From positions 17,229,248 through 17,293,247 of the forward strand of contig OY540811.1 of the NCBI GenBank assembly GCA_961205875.1: a stretch of DNA of 64,000 nt, read 5' to 3'. Positions within the stretch are counted from its first letter, which is position 1; each line of letters starts with the position of its first letter. The notes under the pieces are model-generated. The model had not been told where the DNA came from and ran no database searches. It was given only the letters and a program-made list of their open reading frames with translations. The stretch is from Sialis fuliginosa. Lineage: Eukaryota > Arthropoda > Insecta > Megaloptera > Sialidae. Below are positions 13,816-27,399 of this stretch, one piece after another. A program made the translations under genes and the position numbers.

Positions 13816-15059
13816 AATGTCGTGAAAATGATATAACACAATTGGTCCACACTTGAAGATTATCCACAGAACACTTTTTCTATGAGATTGGTAGTCAATT
13901 GTTACAAAATATCCGCACAGTATACTTTGATATGTAGTGTTTAACACTTTATTATAATGTCAATAATCGGTTATTCAAGAATTGATATGCTGAATATTAT
14001 CAATTTTTGGGAATTTCTTGTATTTACTTAGAAAACTAATTTACACTTGTTCCAAATTATTTATTGTTCCCTTATATTCGATACGCAAGTCTTTTTAATA
14101 TAACTGTTCACTTTATAGAATTATTGTTCTTGAAAATTGATTGTCAAAATATATTTCAGATTTACAATTATTTTTAATTATAATTATTACTTGACATGTA
14201 TTAAATAAATTAAGTCCATCCAAAAACTGACAATAGTTTAAAATATTGCACAATTTTTATAAAGAATTTAGCTTAAAATCTCTACTATATAAGTCGTTAT
14301 AATTTTTTTATACAACGGTAAAGTTTTAAAATCATATCAAGATTTCATATGTTGGAAAGTTAAATTTGAGATAATATCATGTTTCTATATTTCAAAACAC
14401 GGTATATTTCTCACACAAACACCTCCGGCAGTCCACAAAAGAAATCTTTTAAAAATTCCTGAGAGTTCATTTATATAATCCACCGATACAAAAGGACATC
14501 TATTTATGTGCCAAGGGCTTTATGTTCATCAATAAATCATTATTATAAGGGATAAAGTGTCACAATATTTTTGTGGTTGCTGAAAAAACATGTTCTATGT
14601 CTTTTTTAATTTGTCGTGCTGTGATTTTTTAAGCCAGGTGTTGGTTTTGTTTGTTGATACCCTTTTTTAACACTTTGATTATAGTATTTTTATCCACTTG
14701 TATCATAAATGATTGGACAGCACTGAGTATAGTTTATGAATTTAGTTTTTAGATACTTTTGATGAAAATTAAGTAAATAAAATATATGATATTTGTATAT
14801 AGCACTATTTTGATGCACCGTTTGTCTAATTATTTGCATATATAGTCAGTAATACGGTTTATCTAAATTCAATCAATTAAGGTTTATATTTTAATACTCG
14901 AACACATACATATATAAGACTCAAAAACGAGAGAAGACAGTTAAAACAACACAACTGTCCTTTCCAAATGACAATATAATAATTACGACACAACAAGATT
15001 TAAAAACACTTTTCAAACAAAATCAATTATTGAGTTGAAAATTCCATTAACAATATGCG

Positions 15060-15320
15060 GAGTATAAAACTGCGACATAACACAGAGAGAGTTACACGGA
15101 GTAATGCGCATGTGTTCACGCGCGCGCACGTGCGTGTTTGTCGTTCGCGTCCGATACTAGCGCTACAAAGTGTTGGAGCGGACTAGCGCGCGCGCTCTCT
15201 TGTCCAGTTATCGCCACGCTCGAGAGCCGATGGGTCCACGGTGACTCTCTCCCTTCCATCGCGCTTTGCTCCGGGTACTGTGGACCCCCTCCACCCCACA
15301 GTACCCCGCGATCCGTGATG
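15060..15320 (-). promoter_or_regulatory. CpG-rich island, possible promoter or 5' exon
   Basis: An isolated 260-bp block of high GC and high CpG in A/T-rich surroundings. It holds alternating CG tracts, a CACGTG E-box palindrome at 15127-15132 and a perfect 11-bp hairpin (arms 15273-15283 and 15296-15306). It lies 1.4 kb upstream of the minus-strand coding start at 13717, which suggests a promoter or non-coding first exon of that gene; this is inference. Both strands carry short open frames here, but none has convincing composition or splice context. Orientation is assumed from the neighbour. Confidence 0.4.
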
Positions 15321-15762
15321 TTTGCATGTATTTTATATTAGGTACTACTCGCTTCATGTTGGATTGATAAGGTTTAATAAATGGTTTTTATGTCTCCTAT
15401 GAATTAGTCCATAGAAGAATAAGTTTAATATTAATATTAATTACATTTTACAGTTATAAATGAAATTTTAAAATAAGGAAGAATTAAAAATAATAAATCC
15501 TTGTAATATTAATAATAATTCTAGTTAAATCTATATGCAAGCAAATGATATTAAAAAAAAGATAAATCAAGCAGATCCTTTTTCAAAATTTAGTAATAAC
15601 GATATCTAACTAAATTTATTACTCCCCAATATGATTTTCTATTTAGTATAACTAGAGCTTCATATTATACTGAGACGAGACCAACTTAAATTTTGTCGAG
15701 ACAAGTATTTCAGTATAATTCTATTCATTTATGATTTTAAGAGACTATGTCAACAATATCCA

Positions 15763-15957
15763 TACTAATATTATATAAATGCGAAAGTAACTGTAAGTCT
15801 GTTTGTTACCTTTTCACGGCTAAACCGCTGAACCGATCTTAATAAAATTAAGCAGAAAGATAGCTTGCATTCAAAAGGACAGGCTACTTTGTATTCTGAA
15901 AATTTATTATATAAAAAAATACATATATGGACGAAGTCGCGGGTAACGGCTAGTTTA
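15763..15957 (+). repeat. Dispersed insect repeat ending 'cgaagtcgcgggtaacggct'
   Basis: The block starts near 'actaatattatataaatgcg', continues with 'ttcacggctaaaccgctgaa' and ends with 'gacgaagtcgcgggtaacgg' then CTAGTT. These strings are diagnostic of one of the most abundant short repeats in insect genomes. I recognise it by wording and cannot confirm its class. A shorter relative lies in the opposite orientation near 7.9 kb. Confidence 0.6.
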
Positions 15958-16324
15958 TCATATATTTAAATCAATAGAATAATGTTTATAAAAAAATTGT
16001 AAAGAGTGAATCGAGCTTTCCGTACTAGTGTCCTGTACTGCGTATAGTTTTTGAATATATTCGATTATTTTATTTTGAATTGCAATTCTGAACATTGGCA
16101 ATGACACTAGACAACTCAAACTTTACAGATTTTAAACCTTTTTATCCCATTTTGCAGTAGGTAATCAGAAAAGTCTCGGTTTTTGATTTAGTCCCATATC
16201 GGCCATATGTCTACGACGAGATTTGTCTATAACATACGTAGTCACTGTCATTAGATTTCCTAATAAATTAAAATTACTTAGGTACATATCACTTTACCTG
16301 ATTTTTATGATTTTTATATGGTAC

Positions 16325-16445
16325 TATTTACATGCCAGACTACAAACCAAGTTTAATTAAAATCCGTTCAACGGCTTATGAGTTATACGTTTGATAAGGA
16401 ATTATTGGAATACAATTGGAAATTTTTGAAATCAGGGACTTTACC
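16325..16445 (+). repeat. Dispersed repeat fragment
   Basis: Contains 'aaaatccgttcaacggctta' followed by 'tgagttatacg', a phrase that recurs in tails of abundant insect transposons. No ends are identifiable. Confidence 0.3.
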
Positions 16446-16459
16446 ATGTGATGAAGTAG

Positions 16460-18280
16460 GTATGCACCCACACCTATAGAACATTTTTCTGAGAAATACA
16501 ATTTCATAAGCTAAGGTATAAATGAAGTATGTTTGTACTAGATTCAACTAATTATTATTGAAGCATTTTATAATAATTTAATAATGCTATTAAATATCAA
16601 TTGCTTATTGCAGAATTTACTTGTCCTATTCTACGGATCTGAGAAGTGACGCAATTTTCACGCATTGTAAGCAGAGGAAGTGGATACCATTCGGTTTATT
16701 TATCGTATATAAATATTGTTCAATGGATGAGTACATTCTAAAATTAGGCCTATGGGTAATTGTATGATAAACATAAATTGTCGTTATGCTTCAATGTTAC
16801 TTCCGCTCATAAGAATTAATTGTTTTTAAAGATTTATATAATACATAATCTTAGGTATGTTTTGCTTTGATAAAAAAGCGTTAGAAAGATATTACATATA
16901 CTGTCTTAAATAAAGAACAGTATTATTAGTACTGCGTATATAGATAAACTTGGTTTATAAGGTGTCTACTTATCTTTAGTTGCCATAGATACTGCTGTTT
17001 TAAAAACAGAACAGTGCACAAGTATACAAAAAATGTATTTAAGTCCACAAAGTGCGAGTAGGTTGGTACTTTATTTTAAAAGTAATTGTACGTTATACAT
17101 GTGCAATAACTCAAAAAGTACCTACTTAAATACAGATATCTAAATACTTCTACTTTAGTATTTGTTCAAAACTACCTTCTTAAAATCCATTGATAACATA
17201 ATAGATCTGTAAAATATACGTTACTCAGTGAAATAGTTTATTTTACTATTTTTAAAATACCCATACGAAAAAAAATAAAAAAAATAACACCAGTCGGTTT
17301 AAGTAAAAATTCAATTTCAACATCTATTGTAAATACTTTTGAAAATATTTACTAAATAGGTTTTCCACTCAAGTTAAAAGAATTATTCCACCCCTCCTGG
17401 AAAATATACTAGCAGCGCCCATAGGTATCAATAATATCAAATGTACGTATTAAAAATTGTACAAAGTTATTCTTTTATTTTAATTACTGTTATTACAAAA
17501 AATTTAAGAAGAAAAATCATAGATAATCAAGAAAATAGATTATTTTTCATGGATAAAAACATTTTTTTAGAAAAAGTGAGGTAATAAAAATGAATATCTT
17601 ATTTTCTTAATTCATATTGATTTCAAAACTAGAATTAACTATGTATGTATCATATACAAAACGTTTTAAATTTAATTAAAATAACCCACAACAAAAACTT
17701 GCTCTAACAGGAAATACAATCGGATTAAATTGTCCAGTTCATTACATAATCCTCAGAAAATAAAATATCTCTCCTTATCTTTTTAATACACCAAAACTAT
17801 CTTCATTAAATCCTATTGTTTGGTTTCTTTTCTTGCATTCAAATCACCTCTCTCATCTCTCTTTTACTCATAATTAACACGTTAAGCACTCTCACTCTAA
17901 CTAGAATGAAATATATGAATGAATGCGACATTACAATTACATTACGCGATTGGTTGCAGTGTTTCTACCAATACCAGCGCTGAATTCACGTTGCTAGGTA
18001 ACGGCTCGCATAATATATGATGTGGACCACTGGCAAATACTTGCCGTTGCTACCGCTAGAGTGTAGTACTTGCAAGGTACTGTACAAACTAATAATCTTC
18101 TTTGATATTTTGTATATTTTGTCATCGAGTGGTTACTAAAAATAAAATTTAATTGTAGGTACAATTCTTATAATTCTTTTTATTTGCACCCAATACTTTA
18201 ATAAATGCAGAGTTAATATATTTGTTTAGTTCACAGATGCTATAAAATTCTAATAAAAAAGTAATAGTTTAGCTTCTACG
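16460..18280. other. AT-rich stretch, nothing firm
   Basis: No gene supported. A plus-strand frame of about 49 codons follows a CAG near 16613, but frames of that length are expected by chance here. A somewhat GC-richer stretch at 17.94-18.08 kb shows no ends or frame. Confidence 0.45.
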
Positions 18281-18329
18281 GGGATTTGAGAGCAACTCCT
18301 TCTTATAGAAGGTAAAATACACAAAGGAA

Positions 18330-18757
18330 CAAATAATTATTTGAAGGTTTTTGGCGTGCTGATTCCGAATCCTTCCCTCAAATTGATCAATTAGCTCTTG
18401 GTTTCGAAATATCCTAACCTAAAAATGCCAAAAATGACGATTTTTACACAAATATAACAAAATCTTCAAAATATTGCAAAAAAATGTACAATCAAAAGTA
18501 AGTTTATTTAAAAGATAGTACTATTTATCACCGTAAAATTACATGCTTGGTTATATATATTATGTATGTTATATTATACATATATTCACGAGGGTGTCAA
18601 AAATCGTTATTTTTGGTACTTTTAGATCAATATATTTTAAAAAAAATACTCATATAATTGAGCAATTTAGGAAAAGGATTTAGATTAAACACGTCAAAAA
18701 CCTTCAGGATTGTCTATTCACGTCTTGGCAATATTTATTTGTTCCCCTGTTTTCATT
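18330..18757. mobile_element. Degenerate foldback element
   Basis: Two arms of roughly 90 bp face each other: the left contains 'ggaacaaataa' and 'gaaggtttttggcgtg', the right their inverted counterparts 'cacgtcaaaaaccttc' and 'ttatttgttcc'. The arms are interrupted by small indels, and the centre near 18.56 kb is itself A/T-palindromic. It looks like an old inverted-repeat transposon. Ends and target duplication are not clear. Confidence 0.5.
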
Positions 18758-18759
18758 AT

Positions 18760-21230
18760 CATATCTTCAAACTTCAACAATGAATAAAACGTATACTGTA
18801 TATACCTATTTAGAAACCATATAAATTTTATATATAAAAATACCTGATCATTAAAAAATATAAAACTATTGTTTACAACAAAATAGTTTTACATATAGTA
18901 AATAACAGAACGTTGAAAATAAGAATAATAATAATACATCTGTATCGGCATCATATATCTCCCGTCAAAGTTTATAACAATAGACAATTATTTATAATTG
19001 AACGTCGCATAACAATGACTGTATATACACAATTATATCTCTCATCAATCTATACAGAAATTCCTCAAAGCACCAATTTCCTGTTGACCTCTTTATATGT
19101 ATATAATATGTATAATAAATATTGTTAACGAATTTCAATCACAATTGTCTTATGAAATATATTTGGAAAATATATAATTTATGTTTGACTACATCAGTGC
19201 TTTCAAAATTTCACACTAATCCAAATAAGTATTAAAATTATTTAACATTGTAATAATTAGTACCTGGTAAAATAAATTAAATATAACCTTGAACAGTATA
19301 TCTTCCTAAAATTAAAAAAAATACTGCGTACTTACATGACGAAATAACAAAATAATATGAACGTTGATAAAAACATTAAAAAATACAAGTGAATATTTTT
19401 AAACATATACCCAAGAAGCTGTTGCCGTTAATTAATACCTATAATAATTAAACACGTATAAACTACCGCTAAATAAAGAAAAAAACCTGTCAATACCATT
19501 GTAACCAAGTTACTGATTGGTAAAATTTTAACAGTGGCGTCTATAAATTTCATATAATTGAGAGATAATGTACGTTGGTTTGTAAAACCTTTCTTGTTTG
19601 ACGACATAGTACTCTATAATAAATCACAAAAGCTCGGATTGTCTGAAGAAGAAAAAGTTATGCGGTAGTTATTAAAATTTTAAATAACTTTGTAGCTAGA
19701 GTCATTTAAGTAAAATACATCAATATAAATATTTTCATTTTACATGAATTATAATTTTGACAGCAATTAATATAACTACAAGTAATAATTAATTTCGGTT
19801 TATATCTGCAAGTAATTTCTCCTTCATTTTCTTCACCTTACCTATACATTATTTTATTTTATGACAGAAAATATAAAAAAATGATAAAAATGTGTTAGTT
19901 ATTTTTGATATACCAAAGTTAAAAATTCATTTTAAATCAACGAATCAATGAAGGATATATTCCTTAGGAAGATACTCTATCGATTTTGTAGACTCAAAAA
20001 AATTGCAATATTAGCATTGACCTAGTGAATTAGCCCATACTTACTATAAATATAAATATAATCGATAAAAAGACTAACCTATACTAATTTGAAAATAATA
20101 CTTTTTCATTATTCGTAATAGAACATATTATAGTTGAAATGAATTTTAGACGATGAGTCTATTTGGATCAAATACAATATGTTTTCATGATCTAAACATA
20201 TATATGTATATAGGTTGGTACTATTGGTAGCTTAAGATATTTTTCGCTATAAGTGAAATATGTATGTAGTAAGTAGCTTATTTCCTCTTTCAAAAAATCC
20301 GTACACGCCATCAAAACTAATAACCTGCTGATTGGTAAACATCGAATACTTAAACAATAATTATAGATTTGTTAGATAATTACCAATTATCACCACTTTC
20401 CACCTCGTATCGAACATGTGTTAGGAATTTAATTAATTCTGTGCACATAGGATCATAGATTGTGTGAAGATAATACCTGCCCCATTCGTGTACATTCTGT
20501 ACATGTGTCTAATCTATGGTGAAATCTACGCTACAACGTGTACATGACGTATCAAAGGGTTAAGTGTTATTAAAAGTTAATTAAATATCTGTGCTTGATT
20601 AGTACATTCCTTGGTGATTTTTTTGTAATTAATGTTTTATTGATTGACTGAAATTTGCAATACCAATATTAAAAACGGTAGTTTTAATAAATAACATGTA
20701 AAAATATTTTTTTTAAATGGAGATAAAATACAATCTTTGGCAATCTACGTGGAGTATTTGAAATACAAAGAATACAAAATATAAAATAAATAAATATAAA
20801 TTATAAAAAAGAGTCCACAATGAGTCTCGATTCTTTTTATTCGTAACATGTATTTATTGGGAAATTAATGGAGTATCCGATCTTATTAGGTTTTCTGAAA
20901 AGTACCTACTTCTTTAAATCGAAAAAAAGTATATATAGATAATATTAAAAAAACCTTTGTTATAAACTTGCAGTTTAAAAATACCCACGTTTCATCACAT
21001 TTAAAATTTCATAAAATAAACTTTAATACTGCTTCTGTATTTTGTAAACATCCATTCAAGTTTTTATTATACATGATTTCTGTACCAAACTTATACTATA
21101 CTTTAATACATATTCAATAATTTAATGAATAAAAGGAAAAACGTACATTTTAAACAGATCTCAAAATATTTATTGAAGATTAATAAAAAAAATACCACCG
21201 TAAAAAGTAGGTATTATTCAGTATTATATA
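18760..21230. other. AT-rich stretch, nothing recognised
   Basis: A/T-rich DNA without supported genes or clear repeats. The small frame near 18.9-19.1 kb has A/T-driven composition and no splice or initiation support. Confidence 0.45.
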
Positions 21231-21339
21231 TTTGTGATTATTTTAGAATTGTATCCTCTTTTATATTCATCAAGTTTAATGAGAGAGACAGATAAATACA
21301 TACACATACATCTGTCATTGTCTTATAGGTCGTCGTATC

Positions 21340-21500
21340 GATTGAATGACGTGACTTTAGTTCCCTTTTTTGCCGCTCGCTCAGCGGGGCGCTTTTACGG
21401 TAGCTGGACAACGCATAAAATATTTGACAAATGGGCCATTGATGGACTTCCTGCGTTGATATGGAAAACATCTGGACAGTATAAACGAAACAAATTATCT
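21340..21500. other. GC-richer pocket open on both strands
   Basis: A stretch with 'gccgctcgctcagcgg' and a surrounding region where frames of just over 100 codons are open on opposite strands. The two frames overlap, so at most one can be meaningful. Neither shows recognisable motifs, splice borders or a start context. On the minus strand a TATAAAAG lies near 21255, downstream of the pocket. It may be a repeat fragment. Confidence 0.25.
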
Positions 21501-22253
21501 CTCTTAAGCTCCATACGACTTCCATGTTTATTTTATAATTAGTGAGGAACACACATACTCTAATGATATTATGAAGAAAAAAACTTAAGTGTGAAGTAAG
21601 TAGTTATTATTATTTATTCTGGCGAGTATCACGCGTTTGATATTAATTTTATATTTTACTCATAAAATAAATAATTATAATGTTTAAGAAATCTTTTTTT
21701 GTATCTTACGTTATATTTAATAACTTGTATTAATTGTCAAAATGATCAAACCTAATTTGTTGATTTGTTAATTTTAATACTTGATTAATAAAATTTGTTA
21801 ATCTGGTAATAAAACATTACTTGTTTAGTACTTTTGGGTTTTAAGCATCTCACATCAGTTAATAATATTTATAAAAAAAAATTTCAGACAAAATTTTTTC
21901 AGGACCTTCAAAAACTGCATATTAACAAATATATCACATACAAAAACATGATGTTTTTGTAGAATCTAATTTTTTTTTATTTTAAGATATTCATGTACTA
22001 GTCGAGGATTTTAAAACTAACAGTTTTGCTTTGTGCAGTGAAAAATCATTATTGTTGGCTGGTCGGGGCAAACAAACGTTAATACTATCTAGGTTTTTCC
22101 TTTCAAACACACAACGGTATTATAATTTTCGTATTTTTTTTCCTTGGTTTTAAACTTACTACCTACAATAAAAAGTTATTTGAATAATTTGTTTTAAATG
22201 ATTTTTTTTGTCTTGCCTTGGAAAACGGAGAAACTGTGGTTTATTAATCACTT

Positions 22254-22414
22254 AAACTAAAAATATACATCCTAACCACAAGAAAACAATATCACTCGAC
22301 ACGTACTTCGACTTCACAGGAAGTCCTCATCAGGAGCCTAACAGTTCCAGAGTCTGAAACGTGTCGAGTGAAATTGTTTTCTAGTGGTTAAGTTAAGGTG
22401 TATATTTTTAGTTT
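22254..22414. repeat. 160-bp inverted repeat
   Basis: Arms of about 50 bp (22254-22303 and 22357-22414) are inverted copies with a few differences; each contains 'gaaaacaat', 'cactcgacacgt' and a distal 'ctaaaaatatac'. The loop carries 'tcctcatcaggagc', itself a short palindrome. It is consistent with a small foldback element. Confidence 0.6.
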
Positions 22415-23049
22415 GGATTTTTGTAAAAAAAAATCTAATTGTAACAAATATATATCAGATGTATTTATAACCCAGACGTGGAAATCAGTGAAACATTTTT
22501 TTAATGATATTCAATTTGTTATTCCAATACCCTAAATACTATGTTATTTTTATTAGTAACCAGATTAAATCAGTAACAATGGATAAAACCGAATATCGAT
22601 TTCTCTAGTTAGAAACGTTTCTTTAACTGAACAATGATGGTTCTGTGTTTAACCTAACACGGAGGTTGTTATATAACCAAAACACTTGTCAACCAATGAA
22701 AAGACCAGTCATTATAAAAACATACTTATGTCTGCTACTAAAGAAAAGATACTGTCTGTAAAATATACATTCATACATATAGGGCTTTTGTATTTCAAGA
22801 GTTGTATGCCTGGAATCTGTATTTTGGTTCTGCATCAATTCTGAACTTTCATTGATGTTAAGACTTTAGTAAATGTGATTATTTTTTTAATATAAACGAT
22901 AGAATGGTTTTATGTTTGTTTAAAGTTGGCGCCAAAAATGTTTTAAATATTTTTTAATCTGGATTTGTTCTTGCTCGTAGAAAAAAAGAGTTATTTTTTA
23001 TTTAAAAAATCATTGATATACCTACATATATTATCTACAAATAAATATT

Positions 23050-23306
23050 AGTGTCCGACCGAATTTCATTTTTTGGCCGAAGCCGAAAGAATTTTATAAT
23101 AGTAAAGAGACAAGGGAGAATATTTTTAGCTGAATGCATTTGCTATTAAGTTGATTTATTTATTTATTTTTTATAGATTTATTCAGCCTGACTTCGAGAA
23201 AACTTTCCGATTTTAGCCAAATGTGCAATAATTTTTGACCGAAACCGAAGCCTAGTAAATATTAACCCTACATCCGACACCTATTCCGATAACCTTCGGA
23301 CCGACA
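23050..23306. mobile_element. Probable MITE rich in CCGAA units
   Basis: The ends are imperfect inverted copies, GTGTCCGACCGAA on the left and, inverted, GTGTCGGTCCGAAGG on the right. CCGAA and its complement recur inside, a layout like the AACCCG-rich hAT MITE at 39.1 kb. No convincing target duplication flanks it, so the superfamily is uncertain. Confidence 0.45.
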
Positions 23307-23307
23307 C

Positions 23308-24283
23308 ATGGTATCTGGCTGGACCCCTATGCATTTACATGTATTTGTATGAAAATTTGACTCACCCTCACACTCATTTCTATCACAAGCACGCAAACAT
23401 TTTTAATCTCTTACCTTTCTCAGTGGTTTCGTCATATGTTCTTCTACATATAAACGAAAAAAAATTCCTAAAACGTTTTTGGATTGTAAAAAAAATGTGT
23501 TTTTTCTCGTTTGTTTTTGTATTTTGTTTTGAGTTATTTCAATGTTGTTCGAAAAAAAAGGATAACAATGAGTTTTATGATAGAATATGATACGAACTCA
23601 TTTATCGGTCTTCAGAAATGCAAGCAAAACTAGTATACATATATGCGATTTTTGAATGTTGCTGACACACTAGATTTGAGCACGTTTGACAGAAAAAACG
23701 AGTTTTTCGATGCAGATTATTGCCTTCTTGTAAACAAAGTCTACAATCTCTCTTTAATAAATTGTAAATAATGAATGCAGATTTACTATTTATGAATGAG
23801 ATTATTTTTTATGAGTTGATTTTATATTAACAAAAAATATATATAAAATGAATTATATTTATTTATCAAAATTTTGTCTGGAGAACAAAGAGAAAAGAAA
23901 CATCATAATAGTAAGATTATACAGAAATAAACGAATGTGTACCTACATAAAAATATGCGTGCATAGGGTGACCAGGTCTCCGGTTTTGACCCGGAGTCTC
24001 AGGGTTTCGGTGCAATTTCTCTGAGTTTTGCAAAAAATGATGACGACTAAAAACAAAGGATAAAATAAAATAAAAAAAGGGGGTTTCATTTACATGCCAG
24101 GGTTTACAAAAACTATAATCTGGTCACTCTATGCGTGTATGTGTATAAAGTAAGCATAATAAAGATAGTTTGGATAAATAATTCCTATGAAAATCTAGAA
24201 AAAAGTAGAAAAAAGCCAGGTAGAATGACAAAAATATAGAATGTTTTCCATGCAAAATGTATAGGGGTCCAGCCAGACACCAT
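23308..24283. mobile_element. Element bounded by inverted 29-bp arms, with a nested MITE
   Basis: The arms at 23308-23336 and 24255-24283 are inverted copies of a sequence containing 'tctggctggacccctat', with three differences seen. About 0.9 kb lies between, including a separate 168-bp hAT-like MITE. No transposase motif is visible in the enclosed frames. It could be one non-autonomous element or two facing fragments of the same family. Confidence 0.45.
23964..24131. mobile_element. hAT-like MITE, 168 bp
   Basis: Ends are TAGGGTGACCAG on the left and the inverted TAGAGTGACCAG on the right, one mismatch in 12. It is flanked by TGCGTGCA (23956-23963) and TGCGTGTA (24132-24139), a 7-of-8 match, which fits the 8-bp target duplication of the hAT superfamily. 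It is nested between the inverted arms of a larger element. Confidence 0.7.
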
Positions 24284-24289
24284 AACTTT

Positions 24290-27200
24290 TAAATTTAATG
24301 TCTTTGAAGGAGTGATCGTTTTGGTTATAGAACGTTTCAGAAATAAACCGACAGAGAGACTCATAGACGTCATCAAGAAAATAGAACAAAAACAAAATTT
24401 ATAATTCCGTTGAAATCTCGAGTTTAATTTTTTTTTCATGATTTATAATAGGTACATTATTATAAAATAACTACATTTCCTGGTATAAAAAAGTAAAAAT
24501 GACTTGCAATTTAATGAAATTAAGTTGATTAATGCATACTACAATTAAATATATTTCTTACACATAACCTATAATATCTCACCGATAAACTTCCCATTAT
24601 ATACAACCACTAAATACATTAAAAAATTAAGCACGATTCCAAAAATCCCTATCAATCTTCCTCATAAATATGACTTACAATAAGATAAAGTACTTTACTA
24701 ATAACCGTTTCATTCTTAAACACGTATAAATTTCATGTTAACACTTTGATATTTTCAAAAATAACAACTGCGTTAAATAACATAGCATGAATATGGTTAA
24801 ATAAATCAATAATCTAACACATTTTTAATCGACAATTAGGGTATAATTACATGGTAGGTCGAAACCTCGGCTGTCAAAGCAGCAGACTTGTGGTTGGTTC
24901 TGAAGAACGCTGTGTATAATACACTCATTATTTATGACAATTGATTACAGCAATTATTTTCAAATTCCTTATTGCTAATGTATCATTTATAACATGTACG
25001 TATATACGTTAAATTTGCTTTTGTATTGGGAGAAAAAATAATTATTTATTATTGTGAAATAGGTGAATTTACATAGTTAATGTAAATTTTTAAATAAAAA
25101 AACTCGACTTATTTTTCAATTTTTTTATGTTGTTTTATGTAGAGCTTTTGAGATAATTTTTTACGTAGCTGTCACAGAAAATTTTAATGTATCAAAATGA
25201 ATGTTTATTAAGAATTTTATGTCTTATATATCTGCTTTCAACTGGATAACTGAAATTATAGAAATATACAATTTAATTTATTGATATCAATAATCAAATA
25301 TAGAACAATCATAAATATACAAAACAAAAAGAAAAAACCTATGGCACTAATTGTAGTTACACAAAAAATTATTAGTTTCTTATAGGGTTGCCAGAATATC
25401 TCTTTTAAAGAGAACATGTTATCTTTTTGAGCTTGGATCTTTCTTTTCAATCCAACTCCAACTAAAATGGGCCTAAAAACGACATTTTAAATGTATACAT
25501 ATTTTTTAATTTTCTTTCCGGTAGAGGAGCCCTTTCATATCAAATAGTTTGCAACAATTTTTCCCCCTAATAGTGATGAACATTGGAATATTGCAGTGAC
25601 GTGTATTTTAATTTTAATAGAAGAGTATTTTGCCTGAAATTCCTTTTAATAATATAAGCAGTTATAAAGATAAATGTATCAAAATGAAAATAAAGTTTGA
25701 CACCCTTTCTCCCATCTTTAAGTATTGAATTTTGGAAATCATAAAAGGAAGGAACCCCTGATATTTTACATTTATAGGTTCAAGAGTTTGAGCTAGGTGA
25801 AGATCAGTACGTCACTCAGGACTTCTTTTTTATATAAATAGATAACGGAATAAAAGTTAGTATCAAGATAAATGTATAAAACTAAAAGAAGTTTATGATT
25901 CACAATCAGATGTATATTTCTTCTTCATAGTACTTCAAATTAAAATATTTCTGATCTATTTTCATAAAACTTTATTAATATTATATGTTGCAATTACTTT
26001 ATTCACTATGTGGACGACTTTTCAGAATTTTGTATAAAAACAAAATTATAAAGGAATGGAAATTAAATTTTAACCCGTGGTAAATAAACACATAAAATAA
26101 ATAACATTTGTTTATTATCCAGGCATTTCAATTATCTTGTAATCAAATACACAGTTAATTTTTTTAAACGAGATTTAATACCTGATTAGCAAATAGATAT
26201 TTTGTTAATTATTTTAATGTCTGTAAATTTAACTACAGTGTTAAATATTAACAAAAATTAATTACTTTTTTTTATTGTGTAAACTACATATTAAATATAA
26301 TAAGTTAAGGTTATTATTAAAAATCATAAGAAATATTAGCATTTCAAAACAACTAATTAGACATGACGTTTATTTCATTGTCGTAAAAATTTCTACATAC
26401 GAATTATTCTTTTCATATAATTTAGTGTGTTACTTCATAATAAATAATATGCTATTTAAAAATTCACTAAAGATTAATGGAAAAATACTGAAGTAATACT
26501 TTTTTTTAAATTGTTGACTATAATTTCAAAATAATTAGCTGTAAGACTACTTTAACTGTTTTTATAAATTAAATTAAATTAATAATCTGATATTCTAATT
26601 GTAAGTCACGTTTTTCTTTATTTTAATCAGAAAAATTAAAAATATCAAAACTCTAAATAATATTTAAACTGCAATCTTCAATTAGTATTATTAAAGTCTT
26701 TGTTTTTCATATTTAAAGAAAATGTTTTGATGGTTAGTGTCACTTTCCGCAATCAAAATATATAAACAACCCTTTCATATATTAAAATATTCAAAACATA
26801 TAAATAAACATAATCATATTCGTGTAAAATTTCAAAAAACAGTTTTTAGTGAATACATAAATGACAGAAGAAAGATGAAGCTATTTATAATGCAGTCTGT
26901 TATTTTTATTTTCTGATGTCGGTTCGAGCGAATACAATTTTTATACATCTAAAGTAATTTATAATAATGTGTGTGTACATTCTTTTGGCCGTTTGACGCC
27001 TACACACCTGTCTTGGCATTAATTAGTAATAAATATTACATCATCAATTTCAAATGAGAAATTTAAAAACATTCATGTCTACCGAATTTTACACGAGACG
27101 AAACATTTAGTCATTTTTTTGTTTTGTTTTGTAATTGTTTGGTTATTTATATATGATTTTATTTATAGTTTTTGTTAGTGCTTTTTATTGGATATACTAT

Positions 27201-27399
27201 GGAAAATTTATTATTTTTTGTTAAAATATATTTATGTGTTTTATAGATAATTTAGAAAGTTAGCTCATTTACGTGTTTTAAAGAATACAAAATAACATTA
27301 TTTCAATAATCTTATTTCGAAGTTTTATAAAATGGTTTTTATCGCTTTGAATATTTTAACCAGCGATTAAAAAATTAAATCTTGAATATCGGTTTTACA
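24290..27399. other. AT-rich stretch, nothing firm
   Basis: No supported gene. A phrase reading like 'agataaatgtatcaaaatga' recurs near 25.67 and, degenerated, near 25.87 kb, suggesting an old tandem or dispersed repeat. Other open frames have A/T-driven composition. Confidence 0.4.

Noticed and set aside
13690-13947. 85-codon minus frame and 66-codon plus frame at 13.6-13.9 kb
   Set aside because: They overlap the first coding exon in other frames and lack a start plus donor arrangement.
15138-15341. Plus-strand 67-codon frame in the CpG island
   Set aside because: Open because of high GC; no splice borders and low-complexity composition.
16614-16767. 49-codon frame after a CAG at 16.61 kb
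   Set aside because: Open runs of this length occur many times by chance at this base composition.
24824-24950. Minus-strand frame with cysteines at 24.85-24.95 kb
   Set aside because: About 34 codons, no firm acceptor, and no partner exon.
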